The notes under the pieces were generated by a model. That model did no database searches. It saw nothing but the letters and a program-made list of their open reading frames with translations, and had not been told where the DNA came from. Shown in pieces: positions 14,874 to 21,821 of a DNA stretch of 45,784 nt (its first letter is position 1; each line of letters begins with the position of its first letter). The position numbers and the translations under genes are program-made. Source of the stretch: JBKPDV01 sp046728075 (GTDB lineage: Bacteria > Acidobacteriota > Thermoanaerobaculia > UBA5066 > Gp7-AA6); assembly GCA_046728075.1 (NCBI GenBank), contig JBKPDV010000128.1:1-45784 (forward strand). Reading direction: 5' to 3'.

Positions 14874-15854
14874 ATGACACTTTGGAAGGGATTTCAGAAG
14901 CCGAAGCGCCTCGAGGTCGACACGGAGACGCTCACGGCGACGTACGGCAAGTTCTATGCGCAGCCTTTCGAGCGCGGCTTCGGCACCACCGTGGGCAATG
15001 CCCTGCGCCGGGTGCTTCTGTCGGCGATCGAAGGGGCTGCGATCACAGCAGTCAAGATCGAGGGGGTTCTGCACGAGTTCTCGTCGCTCCCCGGCGTGGT
15101 GGAGGATGTCACGGACATCATCCTCAACTTGAAGCAGATTCCGATCAAGATGCACACGCCTGCGGAAAAGATCGTGACGCTCGACATCGAGCGCAAAGGA
15201 AAGGTGACGGCGGCGGATCTCCAGGGAGACTCCTCCATCGAGATCCTCGATCCTTCGGCTCCGATCGCGACTCTTTCGGAGAACGCGAAACTGCAAATGG
15301 AGCTGCGCGTCAACACCGGCCGCGGCTACGTGTCCGCGGACAAGAATTTCGATGAGGACATGGGGATCGGCTATATCCCGATCGACTCGGTCCACTCCCC
15401 GGTGCGGAGGGTCAACTATCACGTCGAAGCGGCTCGCATCGGCCAGGCGACGGACTACGACCGTCTGGTTCTGGAGGTCTGGACCAACGGGACCGTGCTG
15501 CCGGCCGACGCCGTCGGTCTGGCCGCGACGCTCCTTCGCGATCACTTGACGATCTTCGTCAACGCGGAGCACGAGACGGCGTTCGAGGGAGAGGGAGAAG
15601 GACAGCTGCCGGAAAACCTCGCCGAGTATCTGAATCGTTCGGTCGACGAGCTGGAGCTTTCCGTGCGCAGCGCGAACTGTCTGAAGAATGCCGGGATCCG
15701 GACGATTCGGGATCTCGTGCAGAAATCGGAAAAGGACATGCTCGAGACGAAGAACTTCGGGCGAAAATCCTTGAACGAGATCAAAGACATCCTCCGGCCG
15801 ATGGGGCTTTCCCTCGGCATGGAGCTCGAGCCGATGGCCGTCAAGAGCGAGTAA
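14874..15854 (+). CDS. rpoA: RNA polymerase subunit alpha
   Basis: Alpha subunit (326 aa), the assembly platform of RNA polymerase. The N-terminal domain shows FERGFGTTVGNALRRVLLSA and LPGVVEDVTDIILNLK; the C-terminal domain for UP-element and activator contacts spans about 250-320 with ANCLKNAGIRTIRDLVQKSE and LNEIKDILRPMGLSLGM. A strong ribosome binding site (ggagga) precedes the ATG. It lies 57 nt after rpsD and 3 nt before rplQ. Confidence 0.98.
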   Translation: MTLWKGFQKPKRLEVDTETLTATYGKFYAQPFERGFGTTVGNALRRVLLSAIEGAAITAVKIEGVLHEFSSLPGVVEDVTDIILNLKQIPIKMHTPAEKIVTLDIERKGKVTAADLQGDSSIEILDPSAPIATLSENAKLQMELRVNTGRGYVSADKNFDEDMGIGYIPIDSVHSPVRRVNYHVEAARIGQATDYDRLVLEVWTNGTVLPADAVGLAATLLRDHLTIFVNAEHETAFEGEGEGQLPENLAEYLNRSVDELELSVRSANCLKNAGIRTIRDLVQKSEKDMLETKNFGRKSLNEIKDILRPMGLSLGMELEPMAVKSE

Positions 15855-15857
15855 CCC

Positions 15858-16487
15858 ATGATGCACAATCGGGCCGGGCGCAAGCTCCGGCGGACGACCT
15901 CACATCGGCTGGCGATGTTCTCCAACCAGCTCGCGTCCTTTTTCACGCACGAGCGGATCCAGACGACGCTGACCAAGGCCAAAGAGCTTCGGCCTCTCGC
16001 GGAGCGTCTCATCACGGTCGCCAAGAGTGACGACGTTGTCGCGCGGCGCAAGGTTGCGCGGTGGATCCCCGATCGCACGGCCGTCCGAAAGGTCTTCGAG
16101 AAACTGGCTCCGCGTTTCGTCGATCGGCCCGGCGGCTACACGCGAATCCTCCGGCTCGGTCCCCGCCTGGGGGACGCGGCGGAGGCCGCGATTCTTGAGT
16201 TCGTTGATTTCGAGTTCGAAGCGAAGGAGAAGACTCCTCGCAAGGAGTCGGCCGCGCAACGCGCTCGGCGTGCGGCGGGCGGTCGCGTCGAGACCGTCCG
16301 CAAACAGCGGACAGAGGCGGGGGAAGGGGAAGAACCCGAGTCCGAGACGGGGAAGCCGGCCCGAAAGGCCGGCGCCTCCAAGCCGGGCAAGCCTTCGCGG
16401 GCCGAGAGAGTCGCCAAGGGAAAGGCGTCCAGCTCGGCTCCCAAGAAGGGTCCGAGTCGGACCGGCCACACCAAGAGGGGCGACTAG
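15858..16487 (+). CDS. rplQ: 50S ribosomal protein L17 with long charged tail
   Basis: Large-subunit protein L17 (209 aa; usually about 115-130). The fold covers residues 1-120: HNRAGRKLRRTTSHRLAMFS, TLTKAKELRPLAERLIT and GGYTRILRLGPRLGDAAEAA. The last ~90 residues are a Lys/Arg/Ala/Ser/Gly-rich disordered tail with an acidic patch. The first of two adjacent ATG codons (15858, 15861) is used. It closes the superoperon. Confidence 0.95.
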   Translation: MMHNRAGRKLRRTTSHRLAMFSNQLASFFTHERIQTTLTKAKELRPLAERLITVAKSDDVVARRKVARWIPDRTAVRKVFEKLAPRFVDRPGGYTRILRLGPRLGDAAEAAILEFVDFEFEAKEKTPRKESAAQRARRAAGGRVETVRKQRTEAGEGEEPESETGKPARKAGASKPGKPSRAERVAKGKASSSAPKKGPSRTGHTKRGD

Positions 16488-16510
16488 CCGCGCCATCGGC
16501 CGCAGCGTGA

Positions 16511-16586
16511 GTGGGAGAGTGGGAGAGCCGGGGAGCGGGAGAAGGTTCGCCCCCTCGCCCCCTCTCCCCCTTACCCCATCCACTCC
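16511..16586. repeat. Period-8 mirrored word element E8 (rplQ-vanZ spacer)
   Basis: Left arm (16511-16542): GTGGGAGA, GTGGGAGA, GCCGGGGA, GCGGGAGA. Right arm (16555-16586): TCGCCCCC, TCTCCCCC, TTACCCCA, TCCACTCC. Each arm has four octads, and the arms are purine- and pyrimidine-rich mirrors. It fills the 106 nt after rplQ. The period is 8, not the 7 seen inside the operon. Confidence 0.75.
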
Positions 16587-16593
16587 TTACAAC

Positions 16594-16986
16594 ATGCGCC
16601 GCGCGAGACGCGCGGCGCTCACCTGGGGTCTCTTCCTCCTCACCCTGACCTCCTGGCCGAAGCCTCCCACCGTTCCGATCGTTTCGGCGATCCCCAACTT
16701 CGACAAGGTCGTTCACTTCGTCCTTTATGGGGTGGAGGCCTTTCTGCTTTATGAGGCGATCCTCTGGCCGGGCAGGTCCCGCTTCTCGCTCGCTCGGGTG
16801 CTGGCTCTCGCAGGGGCGATGGCGGTCTGGGCAATGGCGGACGAGACGCATCAGTCCTGGATTCCCGGGCGCTCGATGGAGGCGGAGGATGTCGCGGCGG
16901 ATGTGACCGGGGCGGTGTGTGGCGCGGTCGTGGCGTCGGTAGTGTCGGCGAAGCGGGGCTCTAGGCTGTCATCCCGAGGAGCTTAG
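16594..16986 (+). CDS. VanZ-like membrane protein
   Basis: Small membrane protein (130 aa) of the VanZ-like family. The ATG at 16594 is chosen because the conserved region begins soon after; upstream frame is repeat sequence. Four hydrophobic segments are visible (about 8-20, 37-55, 65-85, 105-122). The motifs FDKVVHFVLYG and ADETHQSWIPGRSMEAEDVA followed by ADVTGA are typical of the family. Its biochemical role is unknown; VanZ itself gives teicoplanin resistance. The last codons and the TAG lie inside a dispersed-repeat-like sequence (16967-17003). Confidence 0.85.
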   Translation: MRRARRAALTWGLFLLTLTSWPKPPTVPIVSAIPNFDKVVHFVLYGVEAFLLYEAILWPGRSRFSLARVLALAGAMAVWAMADETHQSWIPGRSMEAEDVAADVTGAVCGAVVASVVSAKRGSRLSSRGA

Positions 16987-17003
16987 CGACGAGGGATCTA
17001 CTC
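16967..17003. repeat. Dispersed-repeat-like sequence (TGTCATCCCGAGGAGC type)
   Basis: The sequence reads TGTCATCCCGAGGAGC, a TTAG centre, then GACGAGGGATCTACTCT, with ATCCC/GGGAT symmetry. From memory it resembles a widespread intergenic repeat (TGTCATCCTGAGCGAAGC type) seen in many bacterial phyla; no search was possible. It supplies the last codons and the stop of the VanZ-like gene. Confidence 0.45.
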
Positions 17004-17015
17004 TCGCCGAGCGGA

Positions 17016-17058
17016 GAAAAGCCCGGAGGGACGCTCGGTCCCGCCCACGCCGGGGCTT
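17016..17058 (-). terminator. Probable terminator after the PilT-like gene
   Basis: Read on the minus strand from the stop codon, AAGCCCCGG (17058-17050) pairs with CCGGGCTT (17026-17019) with one bulged G. An inner perfect stem joins GGGAC (17042-17038) and GTCCC (17032-17028). A TTTTC run follows the outer arm. The structure lies between two convergent genes. Confidence 0.5.
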
Positions 17059-18505
17059 ACTTCTTGAAGAAGCCCCCGCCCTGCTGGGCGACCTTGCCGG
17101 TCTGCTCGGTGACCATGACGCGCTGGTTCAGTTCCTTGATGCGTTCGTTCAGCTGCATGATCTTCGTCTGGTACTCGCGAGCGACCCGGTCATTCTCGTT
17201 CTTGAGCCTCTGGATCTCCTCTTCGAGGTCGGAGATCGTCTGGGTTCGACCCTCCACCGCCCGGCGCTGACTCTGAAGCTCGTCGCCGTAGCGGGCGATC
17301 TCCTCTTCCTTTTCTGTGATGCGCAGCTTCCACTTCTCTTCCTGCTCCTCGTAGAGCCTCTTGACGTCCATGAGCTGCGTGATGGCGGAAAAGTCGTTGT
17401 CTGAAGCCATGAGGCCTCCTCGGTCGTCTTCTTCGATCTGTGGGAAGAGCTTGCGAAGCTTGAGGGACAGATCCTCGGGATCGGTCGAGAGCTCCATGGC
17501 TCTCCTGTAGTTGATCTTTCCGTTGACGAGCAGCGCGATGAGCGACTGGTTCATCGTCTGCATCCGGTAGTAGCCGACGGAGGACTCGATCTCCTCGAGG
17601 ATGTCCTTCGTCTCGCCGAGCTCGACGTGCTTGGCGATTTTGGGGGAGTTGATCAGGATTTCGCAGACCGGCACCATGCCGGACCCGTCGGACTTTTCGA
17701 TCAGACGCATCGACACGATCGCGCGCAGGACGAGCGCGAGCTGGGAACGCACCTGTTGCTGTTGTCCCTGAGGACAGGTGTCGATGATGCGATCGATCGA
17801 CTGCCCGGCACTGTTGGTGTGGAGCGTCGAGAAGACGAGGTGGCCCGTCTCCGCAGCGGAAATGACGGTCTGCATTGTCATCCAATCGCGCATTTCGCCG
17901 ACCATGATGACATCCGGATCTTCTCGAAACATGTTCTTGAGCGCCTCCGGGAATGTCGGAGTATCTGTGCCGACCTCCCGCTGCGAGACGGCGGCCTTAC
18001 CGTCTGCGAAGAGGTACTCGATGGGGTCTTCGATCGTCACGATGTGGACGGCGCGTTTCTCGATCGTCGATCGAATGATGGCGGCAAGTGTCGTCGACTT
18101 GCCCGAGCCAGTGGGCCCGGTGATCAGGACGAGGCCGGTCGGGATGTGGACGAAGGTCTCCAGAACCTCGGGCAAGCCGAGCTCCGAGATCTCCGGAATC
18201 TTGAAGGGGATCCGCCGAAACACCGCGGCCAGAGACCCTCGTTGAACGAAGACATTGGCTCGGAAGCGTGCGACACCGTGAAGGCCGTAGCCCAAATCGA
18301 CCGACTGGTTCTGTTCGAGCTTCTGGCGCTGGGCGGGGTTCAGGATCTCCTGCAGCATCGACTCCAGGTCCTTGGGCTGCAAGGGTTCTGTATTCAGAGG
18401 GATGAGCTTTCCCTTGATCCGCAGCAGAGGCGGGCGCATGGGCTTCAAGTGGAGGTCGGAGGCCTCCTTCTTGGCCATGAACTTGAGTAATTCCGCGAGG
18501 GTCAA
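17057..18505 (-). CDS. pilT: PilT-like twitching ATPase with coiled-coil tail
   Basis: Type IV pilus retraction-type ATPase (482 aa from the chosen start). The TTG at 18505 is chosen because LTLAELLKFMAKKEASDLHL aligns end to end with known PilT N-termini; the frame is open to a TTG at 18586, and an ATG at 18478 is another option. Walker A is GPTGSGKSTT, then IEDPIEYLF (Asp box), GEMRDWMTMQTVISAAETGH (Walker B/AETGH region) and FSTLHTNSA (His box). After the normal PilT end come ~110 residues of heptad-rich coiled coil with many Glu, Lys, Arg and Gln, ending GGGFFKK. Such a tail is unusual. The gene lies 13-95 nt after the nucleotidyltransferase gene depending on start. Confidence 0.9.
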   Translation of the reverse strand: MTLAELLKFMAKKEASDLHLKPMRPPLLRIKGKLIPLNTEPLQPKDLESMLQEILNPAQRQKLEQNQSVDLGYGLHGVARFRANVFVQRGSLAAVFRRIPFKIPEISELGLPEVLETFVHIPTGLVLITGPTGSGKSTTLAAIIRSTIEKRAVHIVTIEDPIEYLFADGKAAVSQREVGTDTPTFPEALKNMFREDPDVIMVGEMRDWMTMQTVISAAETGHLVFSTLHTNSAGQSIDRIIDTCPQGQQQQVRSQLALVLRAIVSMRLIEKSDGSGMVPVCEILINSPKIAKHVELGETKDILEEIESSVGYYRMQTMNQSLIALLVNGKINYRRAMELSTDPEDLSLKLRKLFPQIEEDDRGGLMASDNDFSAITQLMDVKRLYEEQEEKWKLRITEKEEEIARYGDELQSQRRAVEGRTQTISDLEEEIQRLKNENDRVAREYQTKIMQLNERIKELNQRVMVTEQTGKVAQQGGGFFKK

Positions 18506-18514
18506 GGGTTCGAA

Positions 18515-18520
18515 ATTATA
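18515..18520 (-). promoter_or_regulatory. Possible -10 box (TATAAT) before pilT
   Basis: On the minus strand a perfect TATAAT lies 9 nt upstream of the TTG at 18505. No good -35 hexamer is found at 17 nt. If active, transcription would start at about 18508, almost at the TTG, leaving no leader for it and favouring the ATG at 18478. Weak evidence. Confidence 0.25.
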
Positions 18521-18599
18521 GCCTGCCGGCCCCGGGATTCTCCGCTCAAAGATCAAAGGTTTGAGGTCGAAGTCGGAAATCCTCAACCAGGCTCGACGT

Positions 18600-19880
18600 T
18601 TAGACTTTCGGCCTTCGAGATTTCGACCCTTTCGGGGGGTCGGCCTGCCTCAGGAGGAGCCAGCGGCGGGCATCGCGCCTGGATCGGATCGCCCCCTGCA
18701 GCATTTCGACCTCGACCTCTCTCAACAGCCGGCCGACGATCGGACCGGGCGGGATGGCAAGCCAGGCCAGCAGGTCGGCCCCCCGCACACGCACGCGGCG
18801 ACGGGGGAGCGGCCGAGCGAGCCGACTCGCCAACTGCCGCCGGCCCGGGCGCAGGACCGAAACGAGGGCGGCAGCGTCCGTTCGACGGCGGCCGGCGTCA
18901 GCGATCCACTCCCATTCGTCCCGGCGGGATCGGATCCGGGAGGCTCGCGACGCGAGCTCGAGAAGCACCACGACCTCTCCCGCCTCGCTTCGACTGAACC
19001 GGCGGGATCGCAGCCAGGCTCCCGCCTCGGCAGGGGACAGACCGGCGCGGTCGGCGATCAGGGCCAGCCGAATGAGAACTCGGGAGGCGGGAGGGGTCCG
19101 GCGCACCGATCCTTCATCCAGTCGAAGGAGGCCCTGCTTGCCGGAGAACCGGCGGGCTCGAGCGGCGTCGAACGCCAGAACGGGAGCAAGCGCTCGTGCG
19201 GGTCCAAGCCAGGCGAGCGAGCCGGAGACCCTCTCGCAGGCCAGCAACTTGACGAGCTCTGTGCGGACTCTCTCTCCGGCGACTCCGGTCAGCCCCGAGG
19301 CGGCGCGCCGGGAGGCTTGTGTCAACTCTCCATCCGGCTCGAGCCCGTGCGTTGCCATCAGCCGGGCCGCTCGGAGCACGCGCAGAGGATCGTCGAGAAG
19401 ATTCTTTTCGGAGAGCGCGCGGAGTCGGCGGGCTGCGAGATCCTCGATTCCGCCGAACGGGTCGATCAGGTCGCCGCCTGGCAGCGTGCAGGCGATCGCG
19501 TTGACGGTGAAGTCGCGTCGCGCCAGATCGGCCTCGATCGACCCTCCGGCAATCTGGGCGATGTCCAGGTCTCGCGCTCCCGCCACGCGATAGACGCGGG
19601 GGTCCTGGTCGGAAAGAAGGATCGTGGTTCCGAAGCCGGCAGCGGTCAGGGCGCGGGCCATACGATCCGGGTCGTTCGAGACCGCGAGATCGTTCTCGAC
19701 GACCGGTCTGGCGAGCAAGACGTCGCGGATCGCGCCGCCCACCAGCCATACTCTCAACCCGAGTTCCGAAGCGCTGCGGACCGCGGCCTGGAGCTCGGGG
19801 CGGCGGAGGACGCGCCGGAGGCGGGCCCGCGCGGAAGGCGAAAGCTTGGTCGCCAGAGTTTCGTTCGGACGATGTGGCAC
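18600..19880 (-). CDS. tRNA nucleotidyltransferase / poly(A) polymerase family protein
   Basis: Class II nucleotidyltransferase-superfamily protein (426 aa), either a CCA-adding enzyme or a poly(A) polymerase; the sequence alone does not decide. LVGGAIRDVLL (about 46-56) is the first motif. The metal motif expected as DxD reads E62-N-D64, with Glu for the first Asp. RRDFTVNAIA (121-130) and DDPLRVLRAARL follow as usual. The C-terminal half is Arg-rich and helical. The start is GTG at 19880 with no clear ribosome binding site. It is divergent from gatC, with 52 nt between the starts. Confidence 0.85.
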   Translation of the reverse strand: MPHRPNETLATKLSPSARARLRRVLRRPELQAAVRSASELGLRVWLVGGAIRDVLLARPVVENDLAVSNDPDRMARALTAAGFGTTILLSDQDPRVYRVAGARDLDIAQIAGGSIEADLARRDFTVNAIACTLPGGDLIDPFGGIEDLAARRLRALSEKNLLDDPLRVLRAARLMATHGLEPDGELTQASRRAASGLTGVAGERVRTELVKLLACERVSGSLAWLGPARALAPVLAFDAARARRFSGKQGLLRLDEGSVRRTPPASRVLIRLALIADRAGLSPAEAGAWLRSRRFSRSEAGEVVVLLELASRASRIRSRRDEWEWIADAGRRRTDAAALVSVLRPGRRQLASRLARPLPRRRVRVRGADLLAWLAIPPGPIVGRLLREVEVEMLQGAIRSRRDARRWLLLRQADPPKGSKSRRPKV

Positions 19881-19932
19881 GGCGATATTGTCCTATTCGG
19901 TAAATCTCTCAAGAAGCCTTACAATTGTCGGG

Positions 19933-20289
19933 ATGGCTTCTCCCCCCTCCCCGGTCAGCCCGGATGTGGTCCGAAAGGTTGCCGCTCTGGCCCGTCTCTC
20001 GGTTCCGGAGCCCGAGCTTCCGCTATGGACCGAACAACTCGGGCGCATTGTCTCGTACATCGATCAGTTGAAGGAGCTGCCCGAGGCGGGCTTGGACGAG
20101 TCGATCCGACTCGAGCCCACCCCGCTTCGTGAGGACGAACCCGCTGCCGGCGGAGGCTTGCGGGCGTTGCGAGAGAACGCTCAGCTTCTCCACGATCATG
20201 GGTCGGTTCCACGCATCGTCGGCGCGACGGCAGCGGAGGTGGGGCATCCGCCGGACGCCTCATCGCCCGGGCCGCCGGCTGCGACGTGA
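19933..20289 (+). CDS. gatC: Asp/Glu-tRNA amidotransferase subunit C
   Basis: GatC (118 aa) stabilises the GatA-GatB complex that converts Glu-tRNA(Gln) or Asp-tRNA(Asn). SPDVVRKVAALARLSVPEPE and the WTEQLGRIVSYIDQLKEL helix are typical; LREDEPAAGG covers the linker. The start at 19933 gives MASPPSPVSPDVVRKV. gatA follows after 52 nt; gatB is not in the window. Confidence 0.93.
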   Translation: MASPPSPVSPDVVRKVAALARLSVPEPELPLWTEQLGRIVSYIDQLKELPEAGLDESIRLEPTPLREDEPAAGGGLRALRENAQLLHDHGSVPRIVGATAAEVGHPPDASSPGPPAAT

Positions 20290-20341
20290 GAGAAAAGCAG
20301 ACCCAAATGCGTCCCGGATCGCCGGGCCAGGAAACGCCAGC

Positions 20342-21814
20342 GTGAGCGCCGCAGATTCTCATGACTCGGTGGTGGGCGTTGCCGACGACGTCTCGGCAGG
20401 TCGCCGTTCGGCAGTGGACGTCGCTGCCGAGGCTCTGGATCGGCTGGAGCGCCGGGACAGAGAGCTCGGCGCATTTCTCGAGGTCTCGAAGGAAGCCGCG
20501 TTAGACGAGGCTTCGCAGGTCGACGCGAGGATCGAGGAGGGGGAGCACCTCCCTCTGGCGGGCGTTCCCCTGGCGATCAAAGACAACATGTGGGTGGCCG
20601 GGCGGCGCGTCAGCTGCGCGTCCCGGATCCTCGAAGGGTTTCGTCCTCCCGGGGACGCGACGGCGGTCGCACGACTTCGCGCGGCCGGCGCCGTCTTCGT
20701 CGGAAAGACCAACCTCGACGAGTTCGCCATGGGCTCGTCGACAGAAAACAGCGCATTTCAGATCACACGCAATCCCTGGGACCTCGACCGCATCCCGGGC
20801 GGCTCCTCCGGCGGCAGCGCCGCCGCGGTCGCGGCCCGCATCGTTCCTGGCGCGCTGGGATCGGACACGGGCGGGTCGATCCGGCAACCGGGCGCTTGTT
20901 GCGGAGTGGTGGGTTTCAAGCCGACGTACGGCCGCGTCTCCCGCTACGGTCTGGTCGCCTTCGGCTCCTCGCTCGACCAGATCGGGCCGCTCACACGGTC
21001 GGTCCGCGACGCGGCGCGCATCTACTCCGTAATGGCCGGCGCGGATCCTCGCGATTCGACCTGCTCATCGGAGCCGGTCGGTTCTCCCGAGGAGACTCTG
21101 GAACGCGGCGTGCGCGGGCGCAGGATCGGATTCCTCGTCGAAGCGGAATCCGAAGGGCTCGACGCGTCCGTTGCCTCCAACCTCGACGAGGCGCGTCGCG
21201 CTTTCCGGCAGGCGGGCGCCGAGGTCGTTTCGATGTCCGTGCCGCGCGCTCCTTACGCGATCGCGATCTACTACGTCGTGGCCAGCGCGGAAGCGTCCTC
21301 GAATCTGGCGCGGTACGACGGAATCCGGTACGGGCCCCGGCGCAGCGATGAGGACCTGCTCTCTTTCTACATCGCCAATCGAACCGCCGGTTTCGGGCCG
21401 GAGGTCAAGCGGAGAATCCTGCTCGGGACATTTGCTCTGGCCGCCGGGTACTACGAGGCGTACTACGGCCGAGCGATGCGCGCCCGGGCGCTGCTTTCCG
21501 CGGACTTCGACCGCGCGTTCGCGCAGGTCGACGCCATCGTCTGTCCCTCGATCCCTTCCCCCGCCTTTCGGATCGGCGAGAAAGTGGACGACCCCTTGGA
21601 CATGTATCTTTCCGACATCTTCACCGTTCCCGCGTCGCTGGCGGGCCTTCCGGCGATCTCCGTGCCTTCCGGCTTCTCCAAAGGAGGGCTTCCTCTCGGC
21701 ATCCAGATTCAGGCCCCGCGGTTCGCTGAGGCGTCTCTCTTCGCCGTCGCGCGTGCCTTCGAGCGGGAGATCGCGTTCTCCGATGAGCTGCCGCGGGGAC
21801 TGAAGTCCGCGTGA
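20342..21814 (+). CDS. gatA: Asp/Glu-tRNA amidotransferase subunit A
   Basis: Amidase-signature subunit (490 aa) releasing ammonia from Gln for transamidation. The start is GTG at 20342 (MSAADSHDSVVGVADDV); the frame runs further upstream through gatC but is not conserved there. The Ser-cisSer-Lys triad is readable: Lys in LAIKDNM, Ser in GGSSGGSAAA and Ser in GSDTGGSIRQPG. GFKPTYGRVSRYGLVAFGSS is the family signature. Its stop is followed at once by the amidase gene with GAGG overlapping the gatA end. Confidence 0.96.
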   Translation: MSAADSHDSVVGVADDVSAGRRSAVDVAAEALDRLERRDRELGAFLEVSKEAALDEASQVDARIEEGEHLPLAGVPLAIKDNMWVAGRRVSCASRILEGFRPPGDATAVARLRAAGAVFVGKTNLDEFAMGSSTENSAFQITRNPWDLDRIPGGSSGGSAAAVAARIVPGALGSDTGGSIRQPGACCGVVGFKPTYGRVSRYGLVAFGSSLDQIGPLTRSVRDAARIYSVMAGADPRDSTCSSEPVGSPEETLERGVRGRRIGFLVEAESEGLDASVASNLDEARRAFRQAGAEVVSMSVPRAPYAIAIYYVVASAEASSNLARYDGIRYGPRRSDEDLLSFYIANRTAGFGPEVKRRILLGTFALAAGYYEAYYGRAMRARALLSADFDRAFAQVDAIVCPSIPSPAFRIGEKVDDPLDMYLSDIFTVPASLAGLPAISVPSGFSKGGLPLGIQIQAPRFAEASLFAVARAFEREIAFSDELPRGLKSA

Positions 21815-21821
21815 GGCCTTG

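Noticed and set aside
19881..19932. Promoters in the nucleotidyltransferase-gatC divergent gap
   Set aside because: A TACAAT box is present but the possible -35 matches poorly, so it is not called.
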